The position numbers and the translations under genes are program-made. The notes beneath the pieces were generated by a model, which saw nothing but the letters and a program-made list of their open reading frames with translations, searched no databases and was not told where the DNA came from. 64,000 nt of DNA. It comes from JACPNO01 sp963825405 (lineage in GTDB: Bacteria; Acidobacteriota; Terriglobia; Bryobacterales; Bryobacteraceae). Of this stretch, positions 9,883 through 18,002 are shown piece after piece (positions within the stretch are counted from its first letter, which is position 1; each line of letters opens with the position of its first letter). The DNA is taken from NCBI GenBank assembly GCA_963825405.1, contig CAWGTB010000003.1:806001-870000 (forward strand), given 5' to 3'.

Positions 9883-11934
9883 ATGCAGCCCAAATTACTC
9901 GCGGCCGCCCTGTTGGCCCTGCTGCCCCTCATCACGTTCGGCCAAGTCCCAAGCTACGAGCCCCGGCCGGGTAAGTCCGGCCTCGATCTCGGCGCCATGG
10001 ACACCAACGTCAGCCCGTGCACGAACTTTTATCAGTACGCTTGCGGCAACTGGCGCGCCGAGAACCCCATCCCGCCAGACCAGTCGCGCTGGGGACGCTT
10101 CAATGAACTCAGCGAGCGGAACCTCAGGATCGAACGCGAGATCCTGGAGAAAGCCGCGCAGGTATCTCCCACTCGCTCGGCCATCGATCAGAAGATCGGA
10201 GACTTTTACACCGCCTGCATGGACGAAACAGGCATTGATCGCAGAGGGGTCGAGCCCATCAAACCTACTCTGGACAGCATCCAGGCTCTACAGTCCAAGC
10301 AACAGCTGGCCGCGGAGTTGGCCCAACTGAAACGGATTGGCGTGAACGGTGTCCTCACATTCTCTGTTACCGCCGACTTCAAAGACGCCAGTACCAACAT
10401 CGTCAACATCGACCAGGGCGGCATCAGCCTTCCCGATCGCGACTACTATCTGAAGACCGACCAGCGTTCCGTCGACATCCGGGAACAATACCAGCAGCAC
10501 ATCGCCAGAATGTTCGACCTGCTCGCCAAATCAGAGAACAATTCCTGGGACTCAAAAGCCAAGGCCGTCGCCGTACTCAAGTTCGAAACTGCCCTTGCCG
10601 ATGCCTCTATGGATCGCACCCTGCGCCGCAACCCCGAGTCGCGCAATCACCCCATGACGACCAAAGATCTTTCCGGTCTCACGCCGAATTTTGAGTGGAC
10701 TGCCTACTTCGCGGAAGAGCACGCGCCGGCTTTCACCAAGCTCAACGTTAGCAATCCCGATTTCTTTAAGAAGCTCGCCGGCACCATCGAGCAAACCAGC
10801 TTGGACGATCTCAAGACCTACCTGACCTGGCGCATGCTGCTCGGGTCCGCGAACGCTCTGCCGCGACCGTTTGTCGGGGAGAATTTCCAGTTCTTCGGCA
10901 AGACGCTCAACGGTCAGAAGGAACTGGCGCCCCGGTGGAAAAGGTGCGTGCGTGCTACCGATCGTGCGCTCGGTGAAGCTCTGGGGCAGAAGTTCGTAGA
11001 CGTCGCCTTCGGCGGCCCTGCGAAAGCCAAGGCCCTCCAGTTGGTCGGCGAAATCGAAGGATCCATGAAGCACGACATCGAGACCGCAACCTGGATGTCG
11101 GAAGCCACCAAGCAGCAGGCCTACGCCAAGTTGGCTGCCGTTTCCAACAAGATTGGCTATCCCGAAAAATGGCGTGATTATGCGAGCGTCGTGATCAAGC
11201 CGGATGATTACTTAGGCGACGAAGAAAGGGCGGCCGCTTTCGAGGCTCGCCGCAATCTAAGCAAGATCGGCAAACCGGTCGACAAGGGCGAATGGTCCAT
11301 GACGCCTCCCACCGTCAACGCGTATTACAGTCCGCCGCAGAACAACATCAACTTTCCCGCGGGCATTCTGCAACCCCCGTTCTACAATCCCAAGGCGGAC
11401 GAGGCGGTGAACCTGGGGGCGATTGGGGTGGTCGTTGGGCACGAGCTCACCCATGGGTTCGACGACTCGGGGCGCAAGTACGATGGCGCCGGCAACCTGC
11501 GGGATTGGTGGACTTTCGATGACGCGAAGAACTTCGAGACCCGCGCCGAATGCGTGGTAAACGAATATGGCGCGTTCAGCCCTGTGGATGGGGTTAAGCT
11601 CAACGGCAAGCTGACCCTCGGCGAGAATGCCGCTGATAATGGCGGCGTCTACCTCGCCTATATGGCGCTGATGCGCGCTCTGGCGGACAAGACCATTCCG
11701 GATACCAAGCTGGACGGCTTCACCCCGGCGCAGTTGTTCTTCCTCGGCTACGCCCAGATCTGGTGTGAGAATGGCACCGATGCCAGTGCCCGCGTCCGGG
11801 CCATGACCGATCCTCATTCACCGGGCCAGTTCCGCACCAACGGCGTGGTCCAAAACATGAAAGAGTTCCAGCAAGCCTTCTCCTGTAAAGCTAGCGACCC
11901 GATGATTTCTCCCAAAGCCTGTAGGGTTTGGTAG
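9883..11934 (+). CDS. M13 (neprilysin/endothelin-converting enzyme) family zinc metallopeptidase, secreted
   Basis: A 683-residue oligopeptidase predicted to be exported (signal peptide LLAAALLALLPLITFGQ, then the family opening DTNVSPCTNFYQYACGNW). Zinc ligands and catalytic Glu are in GHELTHGFDD (HExxH, about residue 519), and the third ligand Glu is in LGENAADNGG (about residue 580). NAYYSP, the substrate-binding motif upstream of HExxH, is present. The protein ends in CRVW, matching the CxxW terminus of M13 enzymes. Length is normal and the gene is intact. It starts 17 bases after the ABC permease but has its own TATAAT, so it is probably a separate unit. Function in peptide degradation outside the cytoplasm is inferred from the family. 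Confidence 0.95.
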   Translation: MQPKLLAAALLALLPLITFGQVPSYEPRPGKSGLDLGAMDTNVSPCTNFYQYACGNWRAENPIPPDQSRWGRFNELSERNLRIEREILEKAAQVSPTRSAIDQKIGDFYTACMDETGIDRRGVEPIKPTLDSIQALQSKQQLAAELAQLKRIGVNGVLTFSVTADFKDASTNIVNIDQGGISLPDRDYYLKTDQRSVDIREQYQQHIARMFDLLAKSENNSWDSKAKAVAVLKFETALADASMDRTLRRNPESRNHPMTTKDLSGLTPNFEWTAYFAEEHAPAFTKLNVSNPDFFKKLAGTIEQTSLDDLKTYLTWRMLLGSANALPRPFVGENFQFFGKTLNGQKELAPRWKRCVRATDRALGEALGQKFVDVAFGGPAKAKALQLVGEIEGSMKHDIETATWMSEATKQQAYAKLAAVSNKIGYPEKWRDYASVVIKPDDYLGDEERAAAFEARRNLSKIGKPVDKGEWSMTPPTVNAYYSPPQNNINFPAGILQPPFYNPKADEAVNLGAIGVVVGHELTHGFDDSGRKYDGAGNLRDWWTFDDAKNFETRAECVVNEYGAFSPVDGVKLNGKLTLGENAADNGGVYLAYMALMRALADKTIPDTKLDGFTPAQLFFLGYAQIWCENGTDASARVRAMTDPHSPGQFRTNGVVQNMKEFQQAFSCKASDPMISPKACRVW

Positions 11935-11957
11935 CGCGTGTCGAAAATTTGAACAGT

Positions 11958-11974
11958 CGTCTCATTCTGAGGCA
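11958..11974. promoter_or_regulatory. Near-palindrome CGTCTCATTCTGAGGCA, possible operator
   Basis: Matches 15 of 17 bases of the perfect palindrome TGTCTCATTCTGAGACA at 44147. It lies 75 bases upstream of the unknown gene at 12049. The binding protein, if any, is unknown. Confidence 0.3.
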
Positions 11975-12048
11975 GTCCTTCGCAGGTGGTGTTGACGAGG
12001 TAACGCTGAAAGCACTGGTTTGGCCATGGCGATGCAACGGTCCCAGGC

Positions 12049-12516
12049 ATGACCAGTGCTACGCCCACACAAGGCCTACCCAAAGTTAGCGCTCCGCCAG
12101 CGTCGTTCCGGGAACGGTTGTTGGGAATGTTTCAAGCCAGCGCGCCGGCCGTTCCCCCATCTGCGCCGCTGAGCGAGGCGGACAAGCTGGCAGCCCTGGT
12201 GGCGCGTGCCACGGCGGGCGATCAGCAGCCGGGGAAAGCGGCCGTGCTGAGCCTCGTGAACAAGAGCGCGGGGCCGTGGGACCTCAAAATTTTGGAACAG
12301 ATTTTGAAGGGCGCGCCTGTCAGCCTCGAAGAGTCCGACCTGCAGGCGATTGTGGATAGCCGCGATCCGACCCAGAAAGTCTCGTCCGCTGGCATGGAAA
12401 ATCTCCATGTCGACGGGACCTGGGATGTTTACCGCACCCTCGACTGTTCGCATCTGCGCAAACTGGCGAAACAGGAATTGAGCCGGCGGCAGGACAACCC
12501 AGACGCTGCCGCGTAG
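12049..12516 (+). CDS. Hypothetical protein, 155 aa
   Basis: I do not recognise this protein. It starts at ATG 12049 and has no signal peptide or membrane segment. The first 45 residues are rich in Pro, Ala and Ser (APAVPPSAPLSEADK) and look disordered. The rest is predicted helical (LAALVARATAG, LKILEQILKGAPVSLEESDL) and contains HVDGTWDVYRTLDCSHLRKLAKQE. Codon and base use match the neighbours. It stands alone between the M13 peptidase and a family B repeat, with a GTCTCATTCTGAGGC near-palindrome 75 bases upstream. It may be a small cytoplasmic regulator, but nothing in the sequence proves this. Confidence 0.6.
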   Translation: MTSATPTQGLPKVSAPPASFRERLLGMFQASAPAVPPSAPLSEADKLAALVARATAGDQQPGKAAVLSLVNKSAGPWDLKILEQILKGAPVSLEESDLQAIVDSRDPTQKVSSAGMENLHVDGTWDVYRTLDCSHLRKLAKQELSRRQDNPDAAA

Positions 12517-12537
12517 TCTGTTCGGCGGAACCCGGAT

Positions 12538-12624
12538 TTGTAAGAATTTCTCGCAGAGACGCAGAGTACGCGGAGAACACCGCGAGAAATCATTGGTTAG
12601 GTTTTCTCTGCGTCGCTGCGTGAA
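12538..12624. repeat. Family B palindromic repeat, copy 1
   Basis: The left arm begins after TTTGTAAGAA and contains CTCGCAGAGACGCAGAG (about 12550-12566). The right arm TTTTCTCTGCGTCGCTGCG is at 12602-12620. The arms are imperfect inverted copies and can fold into a long hairpin. It separates the unknown gene at 12049 from the VWFA gene. Confidence 0.8.
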
Positions 12625-12692
12625 GTGTGTTTTTGAGGGACAGCCAATTTGCCTTTCGGCCGCCTGCGTTAGAATGGATCTGCACTATCCCT

Positions 12693-13700
12693 ATGACGCT
12701 TCGCCCTCTAGTGGCTCTCGCGGTTTGTTCGCTGCTTTTCGCTCAGAACGAGCAAAAGCCGATCCGCGTGCAGGTGAACGAAGTCATCGTCCCGGTCACC
12801 GTAGTTGACGACCAGGGAAAGTTCGTTTCCAATCTCGACGAAAACGACTTTCACATCTTCGACGAAGGCAAGGAGCAAAAGATCAATTTCTTTAGCCGCG
12901 AGCGCAGCCAGCCGGTGGTGGTAGGTTTCCTGATCGACATGAGCAACAGCATGCGGATCCACTGGAAGACCTACCAGGACGCGGCTATGGAACTCATCCT
13001 CAACATGCTGCCGGGCGACAAGAAATACTCCGGCTATCTGATCACCTACGGAAACCAGGCGGAGCTGCAGGTGAATACCGCGAGCGACTCCGAGAAGATG
13101 GTGGACAAGCTGCGCAAACTGAAACCCGGCGGCGGCTCGGCGCTGTATGACGCGATCTACATGGCCTGCACGTCGCGCAATCTGGTAAACGGCGAGCCGT
13201 ATGAGCCGCGCCGCGTGCTGATCGTGATTGGCGATGGTCACGATACGGCGAGCAAGAAGACCCTGGAGGAGACGCTGGAAGTGGCCCAGCGCAACCTGGT
13301 GACGATTTACGCCATGAGCACGGTCTCGTTCGGATTTGACTCGGAAGGCGATAAGAACCTGATCCGGCTGGCCGAGGAAACCGGCGGGCGAGTCGAGTAC
13401 CCGCTTAACAAGCTGTACAAAGACGTGGCGGGATACTTATCGACACCGTCGGACGAAGGCAATTTCGCTTTGACGCCGGGTACGGGCGGCTATGCGTCGG
13501 AGATCGCCAATGGCGTTTTTCACGCTATCACAGCCATCGCCGGCGAGGTGACGACGCAGTACATTATGCGCTATACACCCGACACGGGCGGCAATGCCAA
13601 AGCTGAGGGCAAGGTGTTTCACAACATCAAGGTGGCGGTTAATCTGCAAAATGTGAAGGTCCGCTACCGCAAGGGATACTATCCGCAGACTCCGCAATGA
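12693..13700 (+). CDS. Secreted VWFA-related acidobacterial domain protein (TIGR03436 type)
   Basis: A 335-residue exported protein with a von Willebrand factor A domain. After a signal peptide (LRPLVALAVCSLLFAQ) comes the family hallmark IRVQVNEVIVPVTVVDDQGK and a segment with FVSNLDENDFHIFDEGKEQ. The VWA domain opens at about residue 77 with VGFLIDMSNSM, whose DxSxS is a complete metal-ion-dependent adhesion site. GGGSALYDAIY supplies the Thr/Ser-loop position and VLIVIGDGHDTAS the later strand. A C-terminal beta region ends in KVRYRKGYYP, also typical. Adhesion or complex assembly outside the cytoplasm is inferred. A TAGAAT -10-like hexamer at 12670-12675 lies 17 bases before the ATG, with no clear ribosome binding site. 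Confidence 0.9.
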   Translation: MTLRPLVALAVCSLLFAQNEQKPIRVQVNEVIVPVTVVDDQGKFVSNLDENDFHIFDEGKEQKINFFSRERSQPVVVGFLIDMSNSMRIHWKTYQDAAMELILNMLPGDKKYSGYLITYGNQAELQVNTASDSEKMVDKLRKLKPGGGSALYDAIYMACTSRNLVNGEPYEPRRVLIVIGDGHDTASKKTLEETLEVAQRNLVTIYAMSTVSFGFDSEGDKNLIRLAEETGGRVEYPLNKLYKDVAGYLSTPSDEGNFALTPGTGGYASEIANGVFHAITAIAGEVTTQYIMRYTPDTGGNAKAEGKVFHNIKVAVNLQNVKVRYRKGYYPQTPQ

Positions 13701-13761
13701 CCGCCAGTAAGCGTGAATTGCTCCCCCATTGAAGGGAAACCCTTGTTTTCATGGCCCGGCG

Positions 13762-13789
13762 GGTAAGGTAGGATAAGGCACAGGTAAGG
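13762..13789 (+). promoter_or_regulatory. Three helically phased GRTAAGG direct repeats upstream of the S24-like gene
   Basis: GGTAAGG (13762), GATAAGG (13772) and GGTAAGG (13783) are spaced 10 and 11 bases apart, about one turn of DNA. The third copy also provides the AAGG ribosome binding site 7 bases before ATG 13797. The spacing suggests a regulator binding one DNA face, or translational control. Confidence 0.4.
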
Positions 13790-13796
13790 CAAGCCA

Positions 13797-14657
13797 ATGG
13801 CAGTGACACGGATCGATCGCGGACGGCGTCGAAGCGATTCCAGCGCCGGCAGCCAGTCCGGCGAATTCGTCTTGCTGCAAGTCGCGCTGCCCGGCGCCAA
13901 GCCTCGCAATGCGGGCGTGTTTCTGCTGGATCCGGCGTCAGGCGAGATCTATACCCGCATTCGCCAGGAGTGGCCCGACGTGGCCGATGCCGACGATCGC
14001 GAACTGCTCGAATTGCTCGATCTGGACATTCGCCTGAAGTCCAAAGAGATCGGCGGCGCGGAGTTTCTGCGGTCGCTCGAAGACACCCTCTCCAATACGC
14101 TACGGATTACGCCTCGCGAGCAGGTCGAAGTGACCGGGTTCGGCGAGACCCTCGCTCGCCTCTATGCGGAGCACGTGAACCCACGGCAGCCACAGAAAGA
14201 CGCCGGCGAAATTCGCGAATTTGAGACCCATTTACCGCTGTACTCGCTTCAGGCCGCGGCCGGTAAATTCGGCGAGGAGCGCGCCGTCGAGCCTGAAGGT
14301 TGGGTGAAAGCGCCGCCGCGCCTGCGCTTGCATCGCGATATGTTCGTGGCCCGCGTGGTTGGCCGGTCAATGGAGCCGCGCATTGCCGATGGCAGCCTGT
14401 GCATCTTTCGGTCGGGTGTAGTTGGCTCGCGGCAGGGCAAGCTGGTGCTGGTCGAGCGCATGGGCGCAGCCGACGAAACCGCGCGCTACACGGTCAAAAA
14501 ATACACCAGCAAGAAGGCTCCGGCGGGCGCGGGAGAAGACGCGTCCTGGCAGCACAAGACCGTTCGCCTGGAGCCTCTCAATCCTGAATTCGAAGGCTTC
14601 GAACTGGTCGAAGGACAATGCCGCGTGATCGCTGAATTCGTGCAGGTGCTCGATTAG
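13797..14657 (+). CDS. S24 (LexA/UmuD-like) peptidase-domain protein without a recognisable HTH
   Basis: A 286-residue cytoplasmic protein. The C-terminal half has the S24 self-cleaving/LexA-like fold: the Ser motif VVGRSMEPRIADGS (Ser near residue 191) and a candidate Lys general base in RYTVKKYTSKK (about residue 232), followed by LEPLNPEFEGFEL. The N-terminal 130 residues do not look like a helix-turn-helix. They read as an alpha/beta domain (GEFVLLQVALPGAKPRNAGV, then FLLDPASGEIYTRIRQEWPD) that I cannot name, so this is not a canonical LexA. Its stop overlaps the apparent start of mutY, suggesting co-expression with base-excision repair. Upstream are three phased GRTAAGG repeats. A damage-sensing or regulated-cleavage role is inference. 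Confidence 0.75.
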   Translation: MAVTRIDRGRRRSDSSAGSQSGEFVLLQVALPGAKPRNAGVFLLDPASGEIYTRIRQEWPDVADADDRELLELLDLDIRLKSKEIGGAEFLRSLEDTLSNTLRITPREQVEVTGFGETLARLYAEHVNPRQPQKDAGEIREFETHLPLYSLQAAAGKFGEERAVEPEGWVKAPPRLRLHRDMFVARVVGRSMEPRIADGSLCIFRSGVVGSRQGKLVLVERMGAADETARYTVKKYTSKKAPAGAGEDASWQHKTVRLEPLNPEFEGFELVEGQCRVIAEFVQVLD

Positions 14658-15627
14658 CTTCGCCGCTCGCCTTCTGCGCTGGTACCACCGCCAGCATCGC
14701 GACCTTCCCTGGCGCGCCACGCGGGATCCGTACTGCATTCTCGTTTCCGAGATTATGCTGCAGCAAACCCGCGCCCAGAGCGTGATCCCGTACTACCACC
14801 GCTTTCTGGAGCGTTTTCCCACAGTGGCCGCATTAGCCGAGGCGCAGGAGGAACGGGTGCTGGCCTGCTGGAGCGGCCTGGGCTATTACTCGCGGGCCCG
14901 CAACCTGCAAGCCGCCGCGCGCGCCGTGCTGCACGCAGGAAAATTCCCGAACGATTACGACGCCCTCCGCGGCCTGCCCGGCGTGGGTCCCTACACTGCC
15001 GCCGCCGTGGCCAGCATTGGCTTTGGGGAGCCTCACGCGGCGGTCGATGGCAATGTGCTGCGGGTGATGGCGCGCGTGACCAACGATAGCAGCGATATCG
15101 GCTCCGCCCGTACGCGCGCGCGACTGGGAGAGCAGGCGCAGATGCGCCTCGACCGTCGCCAGCCGGGCCTGTTCAACCAGGCCATGATGGAGCTAGGCGC
15201 CACCGTCTGTTTGCCACGCGCCCCGCTGTGTCCACTATGTCCAGTGGCCGTCGAGTGCCAGGCCCGCCTGGAGGGTACCGAGCGCCAACTGCCGGTGAAG
15301 CTGCGGAAAATCATCCCCAGCAATATCGAAGCGACGCTGGTGGTGATCGAGCGGCGCGGGAAAGTTCTGCTCCAGCAGCGGGCCGCGGGCGGGCGGTTGG
15401 CAGGTTTCTGGGAACTGCCGGCGCCGGATCAGCTTCCCGGCTTGCGGGCCGCCCGCGCAATCGGAACGTTCCGCCACACGATCACCAACCACCGGTTTTT
15501 GTTCACGGTTCTGTCGGGCAGAGTGGCCCGTGCTCCGAAGATGTGCCACTGGCACACGCTGGCGGATTTAACGGACATTCCGCTCAGTACCAGCGCCCGT
15601 AAAGCACTGCGGTTCGCGGTCGGATGA
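14653..15627 (+). CDS. mutY: A/G-specific adenine DNA glycosylase MutY
   Basis: Base-excision repair enzyme that removes adenine opposite 8-oxoguanine. Coding sequence typical of the N-terminus (LLRWYHRQHRDLPWR) lies upstream of the first ATG at 14755, so the real start is earlier. The only candidates in frame are an ATT at 14653, inside the S24 gene's stop region, or CTG 14674; a small indel hiding a normal start is also possible. The catalytic Glu is in SEIMLQQT, the helix-hairpin-helix is LPGVGPYTAAAVAS, and the catalytic Asp is in AAVDGNVLRV (about residue 132). The Fe-S cluster cysteines follow C-x6-C-x2-C-x5-C in the CLPRAPLCPLC region. A C-terminal NUDIX-like 8-oxoG recognition domain (VVIERRGKVLLQQRAAGGRL, FWELP) completes the normal architecture. 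Confidence 0.93.
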   Translation: MSFAARLLRWYHRQHRDLPWRATRDPYCILVSEIMLQQTRAQSVIPYYHRFLERFPTVAALAEAQEERVLACWSGLGYYSRARNLQAAARAVLHAGKFPNDYDALRGLPGVGPYTAAAVASIGFGEPHAAVDGNVLRVMARVTNDSSDIGSARTRARLGEQAQMRLDRRQPGLFNQAMMELGATVCLPRAPLCPLCPVAVECQARLEGTERQLPVKLRKIIPSNIEATLVVIERRGKVLLQQRAAGGRLAGFWELPAPDQLPGLRAARAIGTFRHTITNHRFLFTVLSGRVARAPKMCHWHTLADLTDIPLSTSARKALRFAVG

Positions 15628-15628
15628 T

Positions 15629-15724
15629 TTGTAAGAATCTCTCGCAGAGACGCAGAGCACACAGAGAAAACCGCAGAGAAGCAATTAGTGGGGTTCTCAG
15701 CGTGCTCTGCGTCTCTGCGTGAAA
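15629..15724. repeat. Family B palindromic repeat, copy 2
   Basis: The left arm contains CTCGCAGAGACGCAGAG (about 15641-15657) after TTTGTAAGAAT. The right arm CTCTGCGTCTCTGCGTGAA is at about 15705-15723. It begins directly at the mutY stop codon region. Confidence 0.82.
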
Positions 15725-15778
15725 TGTATTGGAAGTGTTCCCTGCCTATCTAGCGATCCGTGGAGCGCCCTGCAGGTG

Positions 15779-15784
15779 TATACT
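15779..15784 (+). promoter_or_regulatory. Candidate -10 (TATACT) for the TIGR03437 gene
   Basis: TATACT lies 21 bases upstream of ATG 15806. No good -35 hexamer is seen 17 bases further upstream, so support is limited to the -10 match. Confidence 0.3.
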
Positions 15785-15805
15785 GGTGCCCAGTAATCCA
15801 TCAGT

Positions 15806-16594
15806 ATGTCCCGAGCGTTGCTGGTGCTGGCAACGCTGGCTTTCGTCTCGCAATTCTGGCCCGAAAGCTCAGGGAGTGACTTGGCGCCGTCCTACTCTTC
15901 CGCCGGCATCGTCAATTCCGCGAGCAACCAAGCGCCGCTTTCGCCCAACGCCATCGCCTCGCTGTATGGCACCAACCTGGCTTATGACACCGCCAGCGTT
16001 ACCCAATCGGACATTGGCTCGGGCGCGCTGCCAACCGTGCTGGCCGGGGTTGCCGTGTACGTGGCCGGGATGCCGGCAAGCTTGTATTACGTCTCGCCGC
16101 TGCAAATCAATTTCCTGATACCGGCTAACCTGCGTCCTGGAGATGTGGTGGTCTTTGTAGCCCGGCAGGGCACGCGCGGTCCCTTCGCCACCGTCACGCT
16201 GCTGACCGCGTCGCCTGGGATTTATCAAGTGGACGCCGATACCATAGTCGCCACCCATAGCGATGGCTCGCGGGTTACGACAGACGCGCCCGCAAGCGGC
16301 GGCGAAGTAGTCCTGTTCTACTGCACCGGCCTGGGGCCTACCAATCCGGACGTCATCAACGGCCAGATCACGCAAGTGCCGGCGCCGATCCAGATGCTCG
16401 CCGACTTACGCGTCACCGTCGGAACCGCGACGCTCAGCGCGCAGCAGATCTTCTATGCGGGGGTAGCGCCGGGAATTCCAGGCCTGTATCTCATCCAGGC
16501 CCAGCTTCCGGACACGATGCCGGCCGATCCCGCGGTGCAGATCGCGCTAGGTGCGCAGATCAGCCCTCCCGCGCTCAAAATCGCTGCGCAGTAA
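15806..16594 (+). CDS. Secreted stand-alone TIGR03437-type (Solibacter C-terminal repeat) protein
   Basis: A 262-residue exported protein composed almost entirely of the domain usually found at the C-terminus of large Solibacter surface proteins. Family marks are IVNSASNQAPLSPNAIASLY, YGTNLA, VAVYVAGMPASLYYVSPLQI, NFLIPANLRPGDV, and the final GVAPGIPGLYLIQAQLPD. A signal-like hydrophobic N-terminus (ALLVLATLAFVSQFW) precedes it. The domain is beta-rich and probably mediates cell-surface attachment or protein contacts, but its function is not established. Finding it alone rather than fused is noteworthy. The gene is intact, and TATACT lies upstream at 15779. Confidence 0.88.
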   Translation: MSRALLVLATLAFVSQFWPESSGSDLAPSYSSAGIVNSASNQAPLSPNAIASLYGTNLAYDTASVTQSDIGSGALPTVLAGVAVYVAGMPASLYYVSPLQINFLIPANLRPGDVVVFVARQGTRGPFATVTLLTASPGIYQVDADTIVATHSDGSRVTTDAPASGGEVVLFYCTGLGPTNPDVINGQITQVPAPIQMLADLRVTVGTATLSAQQIFYAGVAPGIPGLYLIQAQLPDTMPADPAVQIALGAQISPPALKIAAQ

Positions 16595-16631
16595 TCCATA
16601 AAGGTATACTCTCGATAAGGCGGTGAGAGAA

Positions 16632-17132
16632 ATGAAAAGGCTGATCGCTTTTAGCCTGCTCGCCTGCGGGACGCTGGCCGCGCAACAGGCGCGCAGAGAC
16701 GAAATCACCCCAACCACACCCTGGCTCGAAAGGCTTCGTGCCGACCTGTCCGGCGTGATGAGCGCTTCCAAGCCCAAGGAAAGAGCGTTCCACACCGCGG
16801 TGGCCGACGACATCATGGCGCTGGCGGAGCCGGATCATCAACCTTCGCGGGCGCTGGTGCAGGAGTTTGCCAATGACCTCACCAGTGCCTTGCTTCCGAG
16901 AGGCTGGCCCGTGCGCCGGCTGGTGCGGCAACTCACCTCCGACATAGAGAGGGTGCTGCAAAGCGCCGGAACCTCGACGGCAGAGTTTCACGAGGCCGTG
17001 GACGATGCCGAGAAGGTGCTCATCGCGCTAGGGGTGAGTACGCCAGCGGCGGAAAACCTGACGCGGCATCTGCGCAGTATCGGGGAACAGGTTCGCGGTC
17101 CGGAGGACATACCGATCCAACCGCAGAACTGA
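16632..17132 (+). CDS. Hypothetical exported protein, 166 aa
   Basis: Not a recognised family. ATG 16632 is preferred to the in-frame GTG 16623 because it gives a compact signal peptide (MKRLIAFSLLACGTLAAQ). The mature part is mostly helical and rich in Glu/Arg (WLERLRADLSGVMSASKPKE, RRLVRQLTSDIERVLQS, FHEAVDDAEKVLIALG). No metal or catalytic motif is evident. A TATACT -10-like hexamer lies at 16605-16610. It may be a periplasmic helical-bundle protein. The neighbour at 17247 is also exported and may belong to the same unit, though 114 bases separate them. Confidence 0.6.
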   Translation: MKRLIAFSLLACGTLAAQQARRDEITPTTPWLERLRADLSGVMSASKPKERAFHTAVADDIMALAEPDHQPSRALVQEFANDLTSALLPRGWPVRRLVRQLTSDIERVLQSAGTSTAEFHEAVDDAEKVLIALGVSTPAAENLTRHLRSIGEQVRGPEDIPIQPQN

Positions 17133-17246
17133 CTGGCATCCCTTTTGGCCTCAACAGATACAGGGGGGTGCCGAATTCGGATACAAAAAAGCTAACCAAA
17201 GCGAGGAGACGCGCATCGTGACCATCCGTGTTAATCTGGGGTCATT

Positions 17247-17996
17247 ATGCGGTGGGTCTTGATTTTACTGAGCGTTGCCGCAACGCTCGCTGCGCAGGAT
17301 GCGGCGCCAACTCCCGGATATATCATCGAGCCGGGCACCAAGGTTCCGCTCAGCCTGATCAACAGTATCAGCACCAAGCATTCCGCCGAAGGCGACCGCG
17401 TCTACCTGGAAACCGTATTCCCCATCATGAGCAACGGGCGCATTGTGATTCCGCCCGGAAGTTTCGTGGCCGGCACGGTTACCGAAGTGAAGCGTCCGGG
17501 CCGCATGAAAGGGCGCGGCGAGCTGTTCCTGCGCTTCGATTCTCTTACTCTGCCGAACGGAATTACCCGCGATTTTCGCGCCCGCATTTCCACTATGGAT
17601 GGCAGGGCGCACGAGGATTTCGATCGCAGCGAAGGCAAGATCAAAAGCGAGGGCAACAAGGGCGGCGATGCGCGCTCGGTGGGTGAAGCCACCGCTGCCG
17701 GAGCTTCCATCGGCGTGATCGCCGGCGGCGCTACGGGGCACTACGGAATGGGCGCGGGCATTGGCGCAGCGGCGGGAGCAGCGGCGGGGCTCATGGGCGT
17801 TCTGCTCACACGCGGCCCGGATGCCGTGCTCGCCAAAGGCAGCACCATCGAAATGGTTCTGGATCGCCCACTGCACTTCGAGGATAGCGACCTCAATTTT
17901 AATAGCAATCCCTCCGCGCGCTACTCCGATGGCGGCGGCCCATTGCCCAGCCAAAAGGGCGAGACGGGCGTGCCGCGGCGCCGCTTTCCGTTCTAA
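17247..17996 (+). CDS. Exported protein with TrbI/VirB10-like beta segment and glycine-zipper region
   Basis: A 249-residue protein with a signal peptide (WVLILLSVAATLAAQ). The first half (IEPGTKVPLSLINSISTKHS, GDRVYLETVFPIM, IVIPPGSFVAGTVTEVKRPG) follows the pattern of beta-domains related to TrbI/VirB10-like proteins, where G-T-x-V/I-P-x-x-L-x-x marks a repeated barrel strand. The second half contains a Gly/Ala-rich stretch (GAGIGAAAGAAAGLMGVLL, about residues 170-190) of glycine-zipper type, suggesting membrane insertion or oligomerisation. GSTIEMVLDRPLHF recalls the same family. The role is probably envelope-associated. There is no type IV secretion neighbour, so a secretion role is not supported. 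Confidence 0.65.
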   Translation: MRWVLILLSVAATLAAQDAAPTPGYIIEPGTKVPLSLINSISTKHSAEGDRVYLETVFPIMSNGRIVIPPGSFVAGTVTEVKRPGRMKGRGELFLRFDSLTLPNGITRDFRARISTMDGRAHEDFDRSEGKIKSEGNKGGDARSVGEATAAGASIGVIAGGATGHYGMGAGIGAAAGAAAGLMGVLLTRGPDAVLAKGSTIEMVLDRPLHFEDSDLNFNSNPSARYSDGGGPLPSQKGETGVPRRRFPF

Positions 17997-18002
17997 GATC
18001 CT

